Notes under the pieces: model-generated
Told to the model about the DNA's origin: nothing
The model's database searches: none
The model's input: the letters and a program-made list of their open reading frames with translations, nothing else
Made by a program: the position numbers and the translations under genes
NCBI GenBank assembly: GCA_017893485.1
Contig: CM030362.1
Coordinates: 258,358,244 to 258,422,243 of the forward strand
Length of the DNA: 64,000 bases
Source: Hemerocallis citrina
Taxonomy: Eukaryota > Streptophyta > Magnoliopsida > Asparagales > Asphodelaceae
Reading direction: 5' to 3'
Part shown: in pieces, positions 1 to 10,760 of the stretch
How positions within the stretch are numbered: position 1 is the first letter of the stretch
Layout of the letters: each line of letters opens with the position of its first letter

Positions 1-339
1 ACCTCTGAGTTAGCTAGCCATCATTCTCATCCTATAAAACCAAAAATCTGGACTTTTCACTCAATGTGGTAATTTTGCACAAAAGCCCCTCTTGTTGTAA
101 TATTTGCAAATATGCCAAATAAATATTAGAAAAATTCAGAAAATTCATAAATAATACCTATTAATAAATGTTTGGTTTCCCAAAAATATTTTCTGACTTT
201 GAGTTTTCCAAGAAAACATTTGCATGTATTTTGCACGTGTAAAAAGATAAATTTAAGAAAAATGTTTATTAAATCACCAAAAATTATTTTAATGCATTTA
301 TAAATCTCAAAAAATTATTTAAAATTCAAGGGTGTTACA
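1..339 (-). mobile_element. Partial LTR of a LARD-like retrotransposon
   Basis: AT-rich sequence ending in GGTGTTACA at 339, the mirror of an LTR start (TGTAACACC on the minus strand). Its content (GCACGTG followed by an AAAGATAAA-like tract, then A/T runs) resembles the reverse complement of the first ~350 bp of solo LTR F at 51573, so it is probably the sense 5' end of a related minus-strand LTR. The other end lies outside the window, so no target duplication can be checked. It interrupts the copia reading frame that begins at 340. Confidence 0.6.
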
Positions 340-1595
340 ATTGATGTATCACTATGTCAAAATATCAAGAACATACTTTGCTTTGAAAAGAAGATATCAT
401 CCTTTGATCGAGCAACCTCAATACCTAAGAAATAATGCAGAGGACCAAGATCCTTTGTCTAGAAAACATGTGATAGATGTTGTTTGACGGTGGTAATGCC
501 CTGAATATCACTACCTAATAATGATTTCATCCACATACACTAAGAGAATCACAATTCCTTTGGTCCCGTTCTTATTAAAAAAAAAAGGGACCAGCCATAT
601 AATGAGCGAACCCAGATGAGCAAATAACTTTCCCAAACTTCTCAAACTAAGCACGAGGTGACTGATTAAGTCCATACAAGAACGTTTTGAGAGAACATAC
701 ACGATCATTCCCATGTCGCTCAAAACTAGGTGGTTGTGGCATATAAACTATCTTGTGAAGTTCACCATTTAGAAACACATTTTTGACATCCAACTGATGA
801 AGGGGCCAAAACTGATTGGAAGTCAGAGAGATGAGAATATGAATCAAAGTAAGCTTGTCAACAGGAGAGAAGATCTTTGAATCAATACCATAGACCTAAG
901 AAAAGCCTTTAGCAACTAATTGAGCTTTGAGGCGATCAACCGTGCCATCTGAGTTGTGCTTCACTGTGAACACCCAACGACAACCCACTTCCTTACAACT
1001 AGGAGGAAAATGAACCAACTTCCAGGTCTGATTCTGCTGAAGAGCATTCATCTCGTCCTTCATGGTAGCTGTCCAACCATGGTGTTAAAGGGCTTGCTGA
1101 ACACCTTGAGGATTTGAAATAGAATCAAGGGAGGAAGTAAATATCTGAAACTTAAAGGTGAAATGAACAGAAGAAGAAAATATAGCAATAGGGTGTATAA
1201 TGCATGTACATTTGAATTTCCTTTGAGCAATTAGAAGATCAGTAGTGTCAATGACATTACCTGAGGATGAAAGTGGTATTAGAGTGCCCGAAATGGAGTC
1301 AACTGTTGGAGGAGTCAGAATATTAACATGCTTTCTATTTCTGACATACACCCTAAAGGGCTTCTCTGGAGTTAGCATATCAGCAGAGAAATCCACACTA
1401 TCAACAACCAGTGGTAAACTACGTGATTGTTTTCCAGATATTTAGCATAGGTAGAAAAGAATGATTTATTTTCAAAGAATGAGATATCAGCTTAGGTAAA
1501 CATTCTTTTTAATTAATGAGAGTAACAGAAGTTACCTTTAGAAAGACGAGATTACCATAGAAGAAAGCATTTAAGGGCAAGTCTAATGGCTTGGC
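340..1595 (-). pseudogene. Ty1/copia pol fragment, integrase C-terminus to reverse transcriptase
   Basis: Read on the minus strand from ~1595 to 340 in several frames, this matches the end of copia integrase (SRLSKGNFCYSH, then ADISFFENKSFF), the variable linker (ending NPQGVQQAL) and the reverse transcriptase. RT motifs seen are LHQLDVKNVFLNGELHK, SLKTFLYGLNQSPRA, a catalytic box reading YVDE instead of YVDD, and LGPLHYFLGIEV. Stops and frameshifts separate the blocks. The reading is cut at 340 by the LTR at the window edge, so the end of RT and the RNase H are missing. Upstream parts of the same kind of element lie at 3802-4275, which suggests one copia copy split by later insertions. It is not functional. 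Confidence 0.85.
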
Positions 1596-2413
1596 TGCTT
1601 GTGACGTCACTTGTCGCACGTTACAAGGCTTCCCACCGTACCAAGAAATTATTTTTTTTCTAATAGGAGGAGGCAAGACATGTCACAAGGGATTCACTTA
1701 TTAGAAAGTGGCAATCCTTGGTACATCATAAGCCATTTTACTTTTGGAATATATATTTTGTGTTATATTTCAAACGCCACCGAAGTATTTTATACCATAC
1801 ACATATTTTGTAAAAAGTATTATTAAGATATATAAATTTTGATATAAAAAATTATTATATTAAGACAATTAAATTTCATGTCATTAAATAAGCTAAAATT
1901 AAATTAATTACATGAATTATTTACACTAAGGGGTGTCATAACCGTCCTGAAACTGGGGTCTATAAACCTCTTATCAATCATTTTGGTTATAGTCATAATC
2001 GCTATCATGACGGCTATTGCCATCCGAATGAATACGATTATAAAATATTTTTGATGCTCTTCCTTCCAGAATGCGGCATTGTCCGGGGTTATTAGAGTTG
2101 TGTCATACATCATTACTCGATCCTCTTTTGCTTAATCATCTCTTCACTCCTGTCTCCTCTGCTTTGCATTCTCCAATTGCATCAACTTAGAAACCAGGTC
2201 AATTTTCTCTTCATCTCATTATTCGAACATCCAACTAATTGTTTGATCGCCTCTGCAATTCTACTACTCTCGCCCAATAAAGCCTTCCATTTCTTTCGAG
2301 CAACCACTTTTTGAGCCTTCCTTCCTGAAGGTCTTGCATTAGTTGGTGTCGGCAATGGTGCAAGATCGACGTCGCAAGTCAAATGTATGTGACTTGCTTC
2401 CATTGGAGTAGCT
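1571..2413. mobile_element. Probable PIF/Harbinger-type DNA transposon remnant
   Basis: Where the copia sequence stops, TTAA (1571-1574) is followed by GGGCAAGTCTAATGG. This resembles the terminal inverted repeats of plant PIF/Harbinger elements, which duplicate a TWA target. A decayed ORF related to Harbinger ORF1 or NAM-associated proteins lies at 2035-2421. The middle (1600-2030) is AT-rich with no further gene. The right end is not visible because a TRIM-like element starts at 2414. The call rests on a TIR resemblance and one weak ORF. Confidence 0.4.
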
Positions 2414-2421
2414 TGTAACAT
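2035..2421 (-). pseudogene. Decayed Harbinger ORF1-like / NAM-associated protein
   Basis: The minus-strand frame contains RPSGRKAQKVVARKKWK followed by SSRIAEAIKQL, and after a frame change EEKIDLVSKLMQLEN and RVMMYDTTLITPDNAAFW. This order (basic RPxGRKxAK block, Ser-rich gap, helical segment, MxxDTxxxTP-like end) matches the C-terminal part of plant proteins with a NAM-associated domain, often encoded beside PIF/Harbinger transposases. The Myb/SANT-like N-terminus is absent. Stops separate the blocks, so it is a relic. Function is inferred from family resemblance only. Confidence 0.4.
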
Positions 2422-2460
2422 TCCATACTTAAGAGTATATATAAAATATTATATTTTTGG

Positions 2461-2519
<59 letters not shown>

Positions 2520-3180
2520 TAAGAATGGGTAGGTGGGCCTATAGATGAGTCTATGGGGTGGTTGCATGGAATTTGGCCAAGCATAAAAGAAATGAGAAGA
2601 AGTAGAGTTGGTTGCTTTGGTGGTTGGGCCAGTTCCTTGTTGATGTTGAAGAAGAGAAAGAAAATGGGTGTGTGTGTGTGTGTGATGCACGTGGTTGATG
2701 TGTGGCCAGGATGGCTTTGATCAAGCCATGCATCTTGGTGTGGGATTCAATTTGGTCCCATATCGACCATAAGAGATAGGATTAGAGTGTGTATATAGTA
2801 TTTGCCAAGGAGCAAGAGGTACCTGAAAGCTATAGCACCTTTTGTGAGGCAAGCCTATGGTGGGCTGTTGTTAGGACTTGTTTTGTTTGTGTGTGCACAC
2901 GTGTAGTCGCGTGCACAGTTGAGCGGGGTCCGGGGTGTTACAAAATGGTATCAGAGCCGACTTTCAACACCGATCATGGGTAAGAGTGGGTTAGATGTAC
3001 ACCTGAGATGGAGCTAGCAGATGTATAGGTTCCAGGTAGGGCTGTACTGCTAACAGAATCAGGGTACTCCACTCCATGTCGGCTAGAAAGGTGATCCCGT
3101 GCTAGATTGCAAGCTCCGGGCTCAGCGAGGACGCTGAGTTCTTAAGGGGGAGTGTGTAACATTCCGTACTTAAGGATATA
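2414..3180 (+). mobile_element. TRIM-like miniature LTR retrotransposon (5' LTR, PBS, PPT, start of 3' LTR)
   Basis: A putative 5' LTR runs from TGTAACATTCC (2414) to GGGGTGTTACA (2942). After three bases comes TGGTATCAGAGC (2946-2957), the primer site for initiator tRNA-Met. The interior is only ~210 bp and non-coding. It ends in a purine tract (TTAAGGGGGAG, 3143-3152) directly before a second TGTAACATTCCGTACTTAAG at 3155. A complete set of reverse-transcription signals with no ORF is the definition of a TRIM. The second LTR matches the first clearly only over its first ~25 bases, and its end was not found. The copy is diverged or truncated. Confidence 0.55.
2465..2517. repeat. (AT)n microsatellite
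   Basis: An uninterrupted AT dinucleotide run of about 26 units inside the putative TRIM 5' LTR. A shorter GT run lies near 2668-2683. Confidence 0.95.
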
Positions 3181-3347
3181 TCTATATAATAAAATACAAA
3201 GAAAGATATCAAAAGGCTCTCATTCAATAGGGTTGAAATCAATAGTCCAGATCTAACATCACAAAACATATTTTTCCGCCCAAAAGTCCCCCTCCAAAAC
3301 TCAAATTCAAATCCCCAAAACAACTCATTTATTTATTTATTTATTTA

Positions 3348-3379
<32 letters not shown>

Positions 3380-3699
3380 TCTTTCTCTCTCTCTCTCTCT
3401 CTCATTCTCTCTTTATTTACTCAGAAATTTATATTTTTAGATTTCAGGTTTGTAAATTTTCAGTTTTTTTATGCATTTTTTAATGCTCATGTTACATTGA
3501 AAATAGCAAATATCTCATCAACAGTTAAATTTCATCATTTTCCATACTCAATGTTCTAAGAAATTGGATTTTACACCCCATTTATAATTATTTTTCAACA
3601 TATACTAATGGAAACATGGACTTTTATTTACAACTAATTATTGTCATACTATTCAAACTTGAGCTACATAATTATTGATTTACTGTTTACAAGGCTTTT
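3181..3699. repeat. Non-coding stretch with (ATTT)n and (CT)n microsatellite
   Basis: An ATTT tetranucleotide run (about 3327-3347) passes into an imperfect CT run (about 3348-3411). The rest is AT-rich with no gene or recognised repeat. It may be the remainder of the TRIM 3' LTR or a separate insertion. Confidence 0.7.
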
Positions 3700-3801
3700 C
3701 ATATGTTGTATCGTTCTGAAGACGTGCAGTAGGCTTTTCATATACTAGATTTGCCCGTGGGCACGTGCCTACGGCACGTCTTCAGAACGATACAACATAT
3801 G
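3700..3801. repeat. 28-bp perfect inverted repeat with 46-nt loop
   Basis: 3700-3727 (CATATGTTGTATCGTTCTGA plus 8 more bases) is the exact reverse complement of 3774-3801. The loop holds GTAGGC and its partial complement GCCTAC and the GC-rich segment GCCCGTGGGCACGTGCC. The right arm ends exactly where recognisable copia sequence resumes. This suggests the arms mark the end of an inserted foldback element. Confidence 0.85.
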
Positions 3802-4275
3802 ACGTCCATAACAAATGATAAAGTCCATCATGTTCACGTCCCACTCCAACCACTTTCCTCATCGTAATACCCTGTAACACATAGTGAGATGGAAAAATGG
3901 TACGAAGAAATGTAAATTAGTAGAAATTTTCTAATAGATAAAAGATTGGAAAGAAAGTTAGGAACATGAAGCAATTACTGCAAAGTAAAAGATAGTGTAT
4001 CAGAGATAGTTCAAATCCCTTCGACAGTGATTGGAGAGCCATCGACAACATGCACATTAAGATTTGCAACTTTTAAGTTTATAAAGGATGTAACATGTAA
4101 AGGAGTCATGTGTTCAGAAGCATCCAAATTTATGATCCATCTATGAGATGAGACAAGATAAGCCACACATGTTTGGACATAATTACCAGGAACATTTGGA
4201 TAGCAAATTTTTTAAGGCAAAATACTCATCAGCAGAAAGCATAACCTTAGAAGAAAAAGACTCATCCTGATAGAA
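3802..4275 (-). pseudogene. Ty1/copia gag-protease / GAG-pre-integrase fragment
   Basis: Minus-strand translation gives SADEYFALKNLLSK, then SHRWIINLDASEHMT. This is the copia aspartic protease motif WIIDSGASDHMT with the catalytic DSG read as NLD, so the active site is lost. It is followed by VHVVDGSPITVEGI, and nearer 3810 by VGVGREHDGLYHLLW, the GAG-pre-integrase block. Several stops and frame changes are present. The order and strand fit the copia pol fragment at 340-1595, with the integrase core missing between them. Confidence 0.8.
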
Positions 4276-4766
4276 AATGTGGATGGAGTTTGAGGAGGTG
4301 TATGAGTGGAGATCTTCATTAAGTCAGCCGATACTGGAGTAGATCGAAATCAGTTATGGAAGTAGTTTGAAGGAGATGACGAAGGAAATCAGGAGGATGC
4401 ACGCATTACGGAACAATAATCATGAGAAGATCACATCGGATGAGATCTGAATCGGATTTGGAACATGAATCTTAAAATGACGAAGACGACGACTGTAGAA
4501 AGTGATGGCGACATCGAATTTGAAGGAAGTGGGTGATTGCAGTGTCGGAATGGTATATAAAGCCGATGATGAGGTCAAATATGAAGAGGGATGGCAGTGG
4601 CGAGGTCGAATCTGGAGGAGGTTGGTGATGGCGGCATTAGAATTTGGGTGATGGAGGCAGCGGAAGTGGAAAGGAGGTTTGGAGGTGGTGGCTAGGGTTT
4701 GGGCTATGGAATTTGGAGCGAATGAACAATAACTCATTTTTTGGAAAGAAAGAAAAAGAAAGTAGG
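4276..4766 (-). other. Probable copia gag/leader remnant, no certain gene
   Basis: Upstream of the copia protease on the minus strand. It carries an open frame of about 105 codons (4420-4737) that is Ser/Pro/His-rich and low in complexity, and I do not recognise it. It lies where copia gag would be expected, but no CCHC knuckle was seen. The last five bases (GTAGG, 4762-4766) are the target duplication of element A. Confidence 0.35.
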
Positions 4767-5301
4767 TGATGCTGTTTGTTTTTGGGGTGTGGGGGCAACA
4801 GGTGTGAGTTCTTGTAATTTGTGTAGCAGAAGATGTCGTACTGGCATCGATCTGATCCTCGGATGTAGGGCCGACTCGGGGGTAGCAGGAGAGAGGTAGA
4901 GGCCGGGTGCTCGGCTCGGATCTAGTAGCCCAGCTCGGATGAAGTGGCTCGGCTTGGATCTAGTAGCTCGGCTCGGCCTTGTGTACCTGCACACTACCTA
5001 GAAACACCGGGACAAGTCCCGGCGACAGTCCCTCCGACTATCTAGTCATTCACTAAGAAAGCAACAGTAGCTAGGGTTCATGTGGGGAAAATTTTATTAC
5101 CTCTTGAAGGAAGGAAGGGGTCTGGTATTTATAGGCAGGGGCTAACGGTTCTCTTACCCTGATGGGCCGGTCGGACTCGTTACCCAGTGGGCCTGAGCAG
5201 GCGGAAGCCTGTTAGACCCGTTTGACCTGATGATCACAGGGGGAGCAAAATCTGAGGAGATCTGATGGCCCAGATGGGGCCACATCATCCACCACATATC
5301 A
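4767..5301 (-). repeat. 3' LTR of element A
   Basis: 535 bp, paired with 28295-28828. It contains TATTTATAGGC near 5129 (minus-strand TATA box CTATAAAT-like). It begins with TGATGC on the plus strand and ends with ATATCA. Confidence 0.93.
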
Positions 5302-5603
5302 GGAGCCCCCCACTCCTAGAGTGCTGCGTAAGCCAGCCGTGGAGGAGTAGTCTGTCACCGTAGGAAGAGTGGAGTGGTGTGCCTGGACGGTATGACTTGT
5401 AGCTTCTTGGAGTGGTAAGTGGGGTAGGACAAAAGAGATCCTCCAGATAAAAGAGGCATCGAGGGCCGAGGACCGATGGTCGGGAGCCGAACGTTGAGCA
5501 CCGAACCGAGCCTGTGAGAGCCAGGAATTTGGCTTGGAGCTCATGGCTGTCGCTTCGAGGGTCAAGCATCGGTGGGCGAGCCTTCATGCTCATATGCCGA
5601 GGC
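5302..5603 (-). other. Polypurine tract and spacer of element A
   Basis: On the minus strand AGGAGTGGGGGGCTCC abuts the 3' LTR (5302-5317 on the plus strand) and fits a polypurine tract for plus-strand DNA priming. The remaining ~285 bp up to the minisatellite are non-coding. Element B has a matching AGGAGTGGGAAGCTCC before its 3' LTR. Confidence 0.75.
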
Positions 5604-8035
5604 TCATGACCGAGCATTGAGCCCCCCAGCGCTCGGATGCCGAGGCGAATGACCTAGCGTCGAGCCCCCCCGCTGGCTGTTAAAGCTGTGGGGGTGGCTC
5701 GAGGTCACCACCGAGCGTCGAGCCCCCAACTTGCTGTAAAAGCTTGGGGGTGGCTCGAGGTCACTGCCGAGTGTCGAGCCCCCAAGCTTGCTATAAAAGC
5801 TAGAGGATGGCTCGAGGTCACTGCCGAGCGTCGAGCCCCCCACCTTGTTGTATAAGCTAGGTGATGACTCGAGGACATTGCCAAGCGTCGAGCCCCCTCG
5901 CTTGCTGTAAAATCTAGGGGATGGCTCCAGGTCACTGCTGAGCGTCGATCCCCCCCAGCTTGCTGTAAAAGCTAGGGGTGGCTCAAGGTCACTGCCGAGC
6001 ATCGATCCCCCCAGCTTGCTGTAAAAGCTATGGGATGGCTCGAGGTCAATGCCGAGCATCGAGCCCTCAAGTTTGCTGTGAAAGATAGGGGATGGCTCGA
6101 GGTCACTGCCGAGCGTCGAGCCCCCTAGCTTGTTGTAAAAGCTAGGGGGTGGCTCGAGGTCACTGCCGAGCATCGAGCCCCCCCCACCCATCTTGCTGTA
6201 AAAGCTAGGGGATGGCTCAAGGTAAGTGTCGAGCGTCGAGCCCCCCAGCTTGCTATGAAAGCTGGGGGATGGCTCGAGGTCACTGTCGAGTGTCAAGCCC
6301 CCCGGCTTATTGTAAAAGCTAGTGGTGGCTCGAGGTCATTGCCAAGCATCGAACCCCCCAACTTGCTATAAAAGCTAGGGGGTGGCTTAAGGTCACTGCC
6401 GAGCATCGAACCCTCAACTGCTGTAAAAGCTAGGGGTGGCTCGAGGTCACTGCCGAGCATCGAGTCCCCCAGCTTGCTGTAAAAGCTAGTGGATGGCTCG
6501 AGATTATTGCCGAGCATCGAGCCTCCCCAGTTTGCCGTATAAGCTAGGGGATTGCTCGAGGTCATTGCCGATTACTGCCGAGCATTGAGCCCCCAAGCAT
6601 GCTGTGAAAGCTAGGGGTTGGCTCGAGATCACTGCCGAACGTCGAGCCCCTAAGATTGCTGTGAAAGCTAGGGGATGGCTTGAGACCACTGCCGAGCATC
6701 GAGCCCCCCTGCTTGTTGTAAAGCTAAGGGGTGGCTCGATTTCACTGCCAAGCATCGAGCCCCCCAACATGCTATAAAAGCTAGGGGTGGCTCGAGGTTA
6801 CTGCTGAGCGTCGAGCCCCCAAGCTTGATGTAAAAGCTAGGGGATGGCTCGAGGTCAGTGCTGAGCGTCGAGCCCCCCAGCTTGCTGTGAAATCTAGGGG
6901 ATGGCTCCAGGTCACTGCTGAGCGTTGAGCCCCCCAGCTTGCTGTAAAAATTAGGGGGTGGCTCGAGGTCACTGTCGAGTGTCGAGCCCCCCAGCTTGTT
7001 GTCAAAGCTAGGGGTGGCTCGAGGTCACTGTCGAGTGTCGAGCCCCCCAGCTTGTTGTCAAAGCTAGGGGTGGCTCGAGGTCACTACCAAGCATCGAGCC
7101 CCCCAGCTTTCTGTAAAAGCTAGGGATGGCTGGAGGTCACTACCGAGCGTCGATCCCCCTTGCTTACTGTAGAAGCTAGGGGATGACTCGAGGTCAGTGC
7201 TGAGCATCGAGCCCCTCAGCTTGCTGGGATGGCTCGAGGTCAGTGCTGAGCATCGAGCCCCTCAGCTTGCTGTAAAAGCTAGGGGATGGCTCGAGGTCAG
7301 TGTCGAGCGTTGAGCCCCCAAGCTTGCTGTGAAAGCTAGGGGATGGCTTGAGGTCACTACCGAGCATCAAGCCCCCAGCTTGCTGTAAAATCTAGTGGAT
7401 GGCTCAAGGTCTGTGCCGAGCGTCGAGCCTCCCCAGCTTGTTGTATAAGCTAGGGGATGGCTCGAGGTCATTGCTGATTACTGCCAAGCGTCGAGCCCCC
7501 AAGCTTGCTATGAAAGCTAGGGGGTGTCTTGAGATCACTGCCGAGCGTCGAGCCCCCCCCAAGCTTGTTGTAAAAGCTAGCAGTGGGTCAAGGTCACTAC
7601 CGAGCATCGACCCCCCATCTTGCTGAAAAAGCTACGGGGTGGCTCGAGGTCACTGCTGAGCGTTGAGCCCCCAATCTTGCTGTGAAAGCTAGGGGATGGC
7701 TCGAGGTCACTACCGCGTGTCGAGCCCCAACCTTGCTGTAAAAGCTAGGGGGTGGCTCGAGGTCACTGCCGAGCATTGAGCCCCCCAGCTTGCTGTAAAA
7801 GCTAGGGGATGCCTCAAGGTCAGTGTCGAGCGTCAAGCCCCCAAGCTTGTTGTGAAATCTAGGGGTGGCTCGAGGTCACTGCCGAGCGTCGGACCCCCAA
7901 AGCTAGCTGTAAAAGCTAGGGGGTGGCTCGAGGTCACTGCCGAGCATCGAGCCCCCCAGCTTGCTGTATAAACTAGGGGGTGGCTCGAGGTTACTGCCGA
8001 GCGTCGAGCCCCCAAAGCTTGCTGTAAAAGTTAGG
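5604..8035. repeat. 57-bp minisatellite, about 42 copies
   Basis: Tandem units of about 57 bp (range about 55-60) built on GGCTCGAGGTCACTGCCGAG, then CGTCGAGCCCCC and AGCTTGCTGTAAAAGCTAGG. A few longer units contain GGTCATTGCCGATTACTGCC and some neighbouring pairs are nearly identical. A 57-bp unit equals 19 codons, which creates long minus-strand open frames of a 19-residue repeat. These look like by-products. It lies between the antisense gene and the 3' LTR of element A. Confidence 0.95.
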
Positions 8036-8059
8036 CATTGTATGTAATGCTGACATTAT

Positions 8060-8248
8060 GGGGGTGGAATTTGAGGCATTGAAATCTTGACAGCTGTTAG
8101 ATCTTGATGATCAAGATTGAATCGATCAAGACTCCAACATAGAATTCGAGGCTTTGAAATCTCATCAGCTGTTAGATCCTGATGATCAAGATTGAATGGT
8201 TAGGATTTCAATGCGAAATTCGAGGCGTCGTTATCACTCTATAAATCC
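8060..8248 (+). promoter_or_regulatory. Promoter of the antisense gene of element A
   Basis: CTATAAATCC (8239-8248) is a good plant TATA box about 140 bp before the first ATG. It is followed by a pyrimidine-rich leader (CTTTGCCTTCTCTCTCTAAA). Upstream are two copies of a ~75-bp block containing CAGCTGTTAGATC and TGATGATCAAGATTGAAT. The antisense gene of element B also has a TATA box (50926-50933, minus) and an upstream TCATCAAGATC motif, which supports a real, conserved promoter. Confidence 0.6.
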
Positions 8249-8380
8249 TCCACCCCCCTCTCCATTTCTTCACTTTGCCTTCTCTCTCTAAAGACATGAG
8301 CTTCTCTCTCCAACCCATCGGCGATGACTTTTTCTTTGATCTCTCCGTTCACGGTACTCAGGTTATTATTTTCTTTTGTA

Positions 8381-10590
8381 ATGTCGCGTTCTCAGTCTGG
8401 CTCTGAAGCGAGTTCTTCTTGTCGGGATGAAGGGGATCATGAGTCGGTCTCCACGTCCTGAGATCTGGACGACCAAGTTTTGGATGTGGTGCCCCTCCAG
8501 AGCCGCAAGCCGGAGGTGGTAGAGTCGGCTTCCAAAAGTTGAGGTATTAGGTGAGTAGGTTGAGGAAGGGGAGGTGGATCAGGGAGGTGGATTAGGGAGG
8601 TCGTGAGGGAGGAGCTGAGGGAGAGGAAGATGAGGAAAGTAGCGGGGAAGGGGAGGCTCTCCTCCCTTTCCTGCCTTTGGCGACACCATCACCGCCGAAG
8701 CCGCCTCACATCCGGAAGAAGAAGAGGAAGTGGCACCTGCCGGATAGTCCGAGGACACGAGATGATTTCGAGCCAGCGCACGGGATCGATGTCCCCTACT
8801 ACAAGAACCCACGGTCGATTAGGATGTATCCTAACGATGTCGAAAACTTGTTCCAATTTTGCGTGGAGGTTTCTTTGCCGGGCCGAACCCATAAACGGAT
8901 TGACAACGTCTAGTGTGTGCTGAAGGCCGACTATCTGCCCATGATAAGGGCCAGCTACTTCAATCCTCGGGAGTAGGAGCTGATGATTCCGAGCCCTGGT
9001 CTTTGTCCCACCATCGAGTTGGCCCCCGACTTCTGTAGGTTCCCCGAGGATACCTTTGTCTTGGGACCGAGGCTACTGCTGCACCTGTTCATCAAGAGGG
9101 TGTTGAGGTGGGGGAGCTATGCCCGATGCAGTACGACCTCAATTCGTGGAAGCAGCTGGTTTGCTTCATTTTGAAGTGCGAGGAGAAGAAGGTGCCACTA
9201 AAGTTGAAATATTTCTGGGCTTTCTTAGGGGTGAGCTTGCTTGGAGATCTAGAGGGCATCTTCTACATATAGCCTCCCCCCCCCCACAAGAAAGTGGTGC
9301 ATGGTCATCCAGATTCCATAAAGGGGTGGAAGGAAAAGTATTTCGTAGTTAGGAGCGAGGTGCCTTGGAAAATTCCTACGGTCTAGAATTTCTACAAGCC
9401 GAACCACCACAAATCCCGGAGGCGGAGGGACTTGACTGAGGCAGAGTGGGCTGACGTAGACCGAATTGTCGAGGGGTACAACATCGGTTGGCTGAATGTA
9501 ACAGAGTTACACTTGGCCCGAGTCGAACTAAGCCCAGCCGAACCTTGTATGTTATTGTTTCTTCTTGTTTAATTTTCTGCTTTCCTGTTAATATTCCCCC
9601 TTTCTCTCTGCAGCAATGGACCCATCAAATCTCGAAGCGAGGAAGAACCTGCAGGCACTGGCCCAGAAGAAAAGGTCCGAGAGGGCAGCGTCAAAGGCGG
9701 GGTCCGTCTAGGGGGCTCCGAGGCCCCCTCGGAGCGGCCCTCGAAGAAGTCGAAGAGAACCCACTCTTCTAGAGAGGCACCCAAGTTGGGGCCGAGCTCC
9801 AATAGCTACAAGGTTACTGAGGTCTTGAAGGCGGGGACCCCCACCGTCCGGCCTGACGCCTAACAGATGGTGGGTAAGAAGGGCTAAAGGCCGTTCGCCA
9901 TGGACTGGGCGGTCAAGGAGGGAGACTCGCTGGACGAGTGCCCGATCTCGATCGAGGAGGCAGATAAACTCGCCATGGCCCGTGACTGGACCATTCTGGC
10001 GACCAAGATGGTGGACAAGGCCTACATGAAGTGGGCTCAAGCCCAAGTGGTGGTAAGTGCTGGTTTGTTGTTTGTTCATCTTTTTGTACTCCGCATTCTT
10101 TCCTGACTCTTATCTCTTTAACTAGACGTTAATGACCCAGGCGCATCTTAAGAGGTGCTTTGAGAAGGAGGTCCACGCCGAGAAGCAGAATGCCGATCGG
10201 TACCTTCGAGAAGCGAAGGACCTAAAGGTCAAGTTGATGGTAGCTCAGGGGGCGGCACAGGCCTTCCAAGCCGAACTCGCCTCTCAACAGGACCAGCACC
10301 TTCGTGCCTTGGGGGAGGTTCGGGGGAAGGCAACAGCGGAGTAAGAGGAGCTGGCAATGGCAATTTCAGAGGAGTTGATGGCTACCCAAGACGAGGCGTA
10401 CGATCGGGCCGAGGAGCACTTTCTACTCCTTTACCCCGAGGTAAAAATCGACCATCTCCACTATGGATGGGAGCCCCCCGTGCATCCGCTGACCCTTAGT
10501 GGCGAGGGAGACGAGGCGCCGAGGGACCCACACTTGGTGAAAAAGGCGGGGGGAGTGACAACCGATAAAGAGGTGCAGATCCCCCCTTAG
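8381..10590 (+). pseudogene. Antisense ORF 1 of element A (Transposase_28-like, three exons)
   Basis: Transcribed against the element's own gag-pol. Exon 1 starts at ATG 8381 (MSRSQSGSEASSS) and runs to ~9546. It holds the conserved core FPEDTFVLGPRLLLHLFIKR, then after a frame change LNSWKQLVCFILKCEEK and HGHPDSIKGWKEKYFVVRSE. This resembles the plant Transposase_28 (putative gypsy-type transposon) family. Intron 1 is 9547-9613 (GTATGT...CTGCAG), exon 2 is 9614-10052, intron 2 is 10053-10125 (GTAAGT...ACTAG), and exon 3 is a coiled-coil-like segment (EEHFLLLYPEVKIDHLHYGW) ending at TAG 10588-10590. In-frame stops (for example 8459 and 10342) and at least two frameshifts make it a pseudogene. 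Introns fall at the same places in element B. The molecular role of such ORFs is not known. Confidence 0.8.
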
Positions 10591-10760
10591 AAGTAGTTTA
10601 AATTTTAATTTTCTTTTTGTATTTTCCAAACGCGGACTGGCCACCGCTTTTTGTAACTAGTTTTTGGAATTTATATAATCATATTTTTGGCCGACCCTCT
10701 GTGACTTGCGCAATTTTGGGAAGCTTGAAATGAATTTTTGTTTCTCCTCCTTTTTGTCAA

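Noticed and set aside
4420..4994. Two minus-strand frames of 105 and 86 codons
   Set aside because: The first is low-complexity with no recognisable motif and the second lies in the element A LTR. Neither is supported as a gene.
5604..6296. 230-codon open frame with a 19-residue repeat
   Set aside because: It follows from the 57-bp tandem unit (divisible by three). Similar frames occur all over the array with different residues and there is no independent sign of coding.
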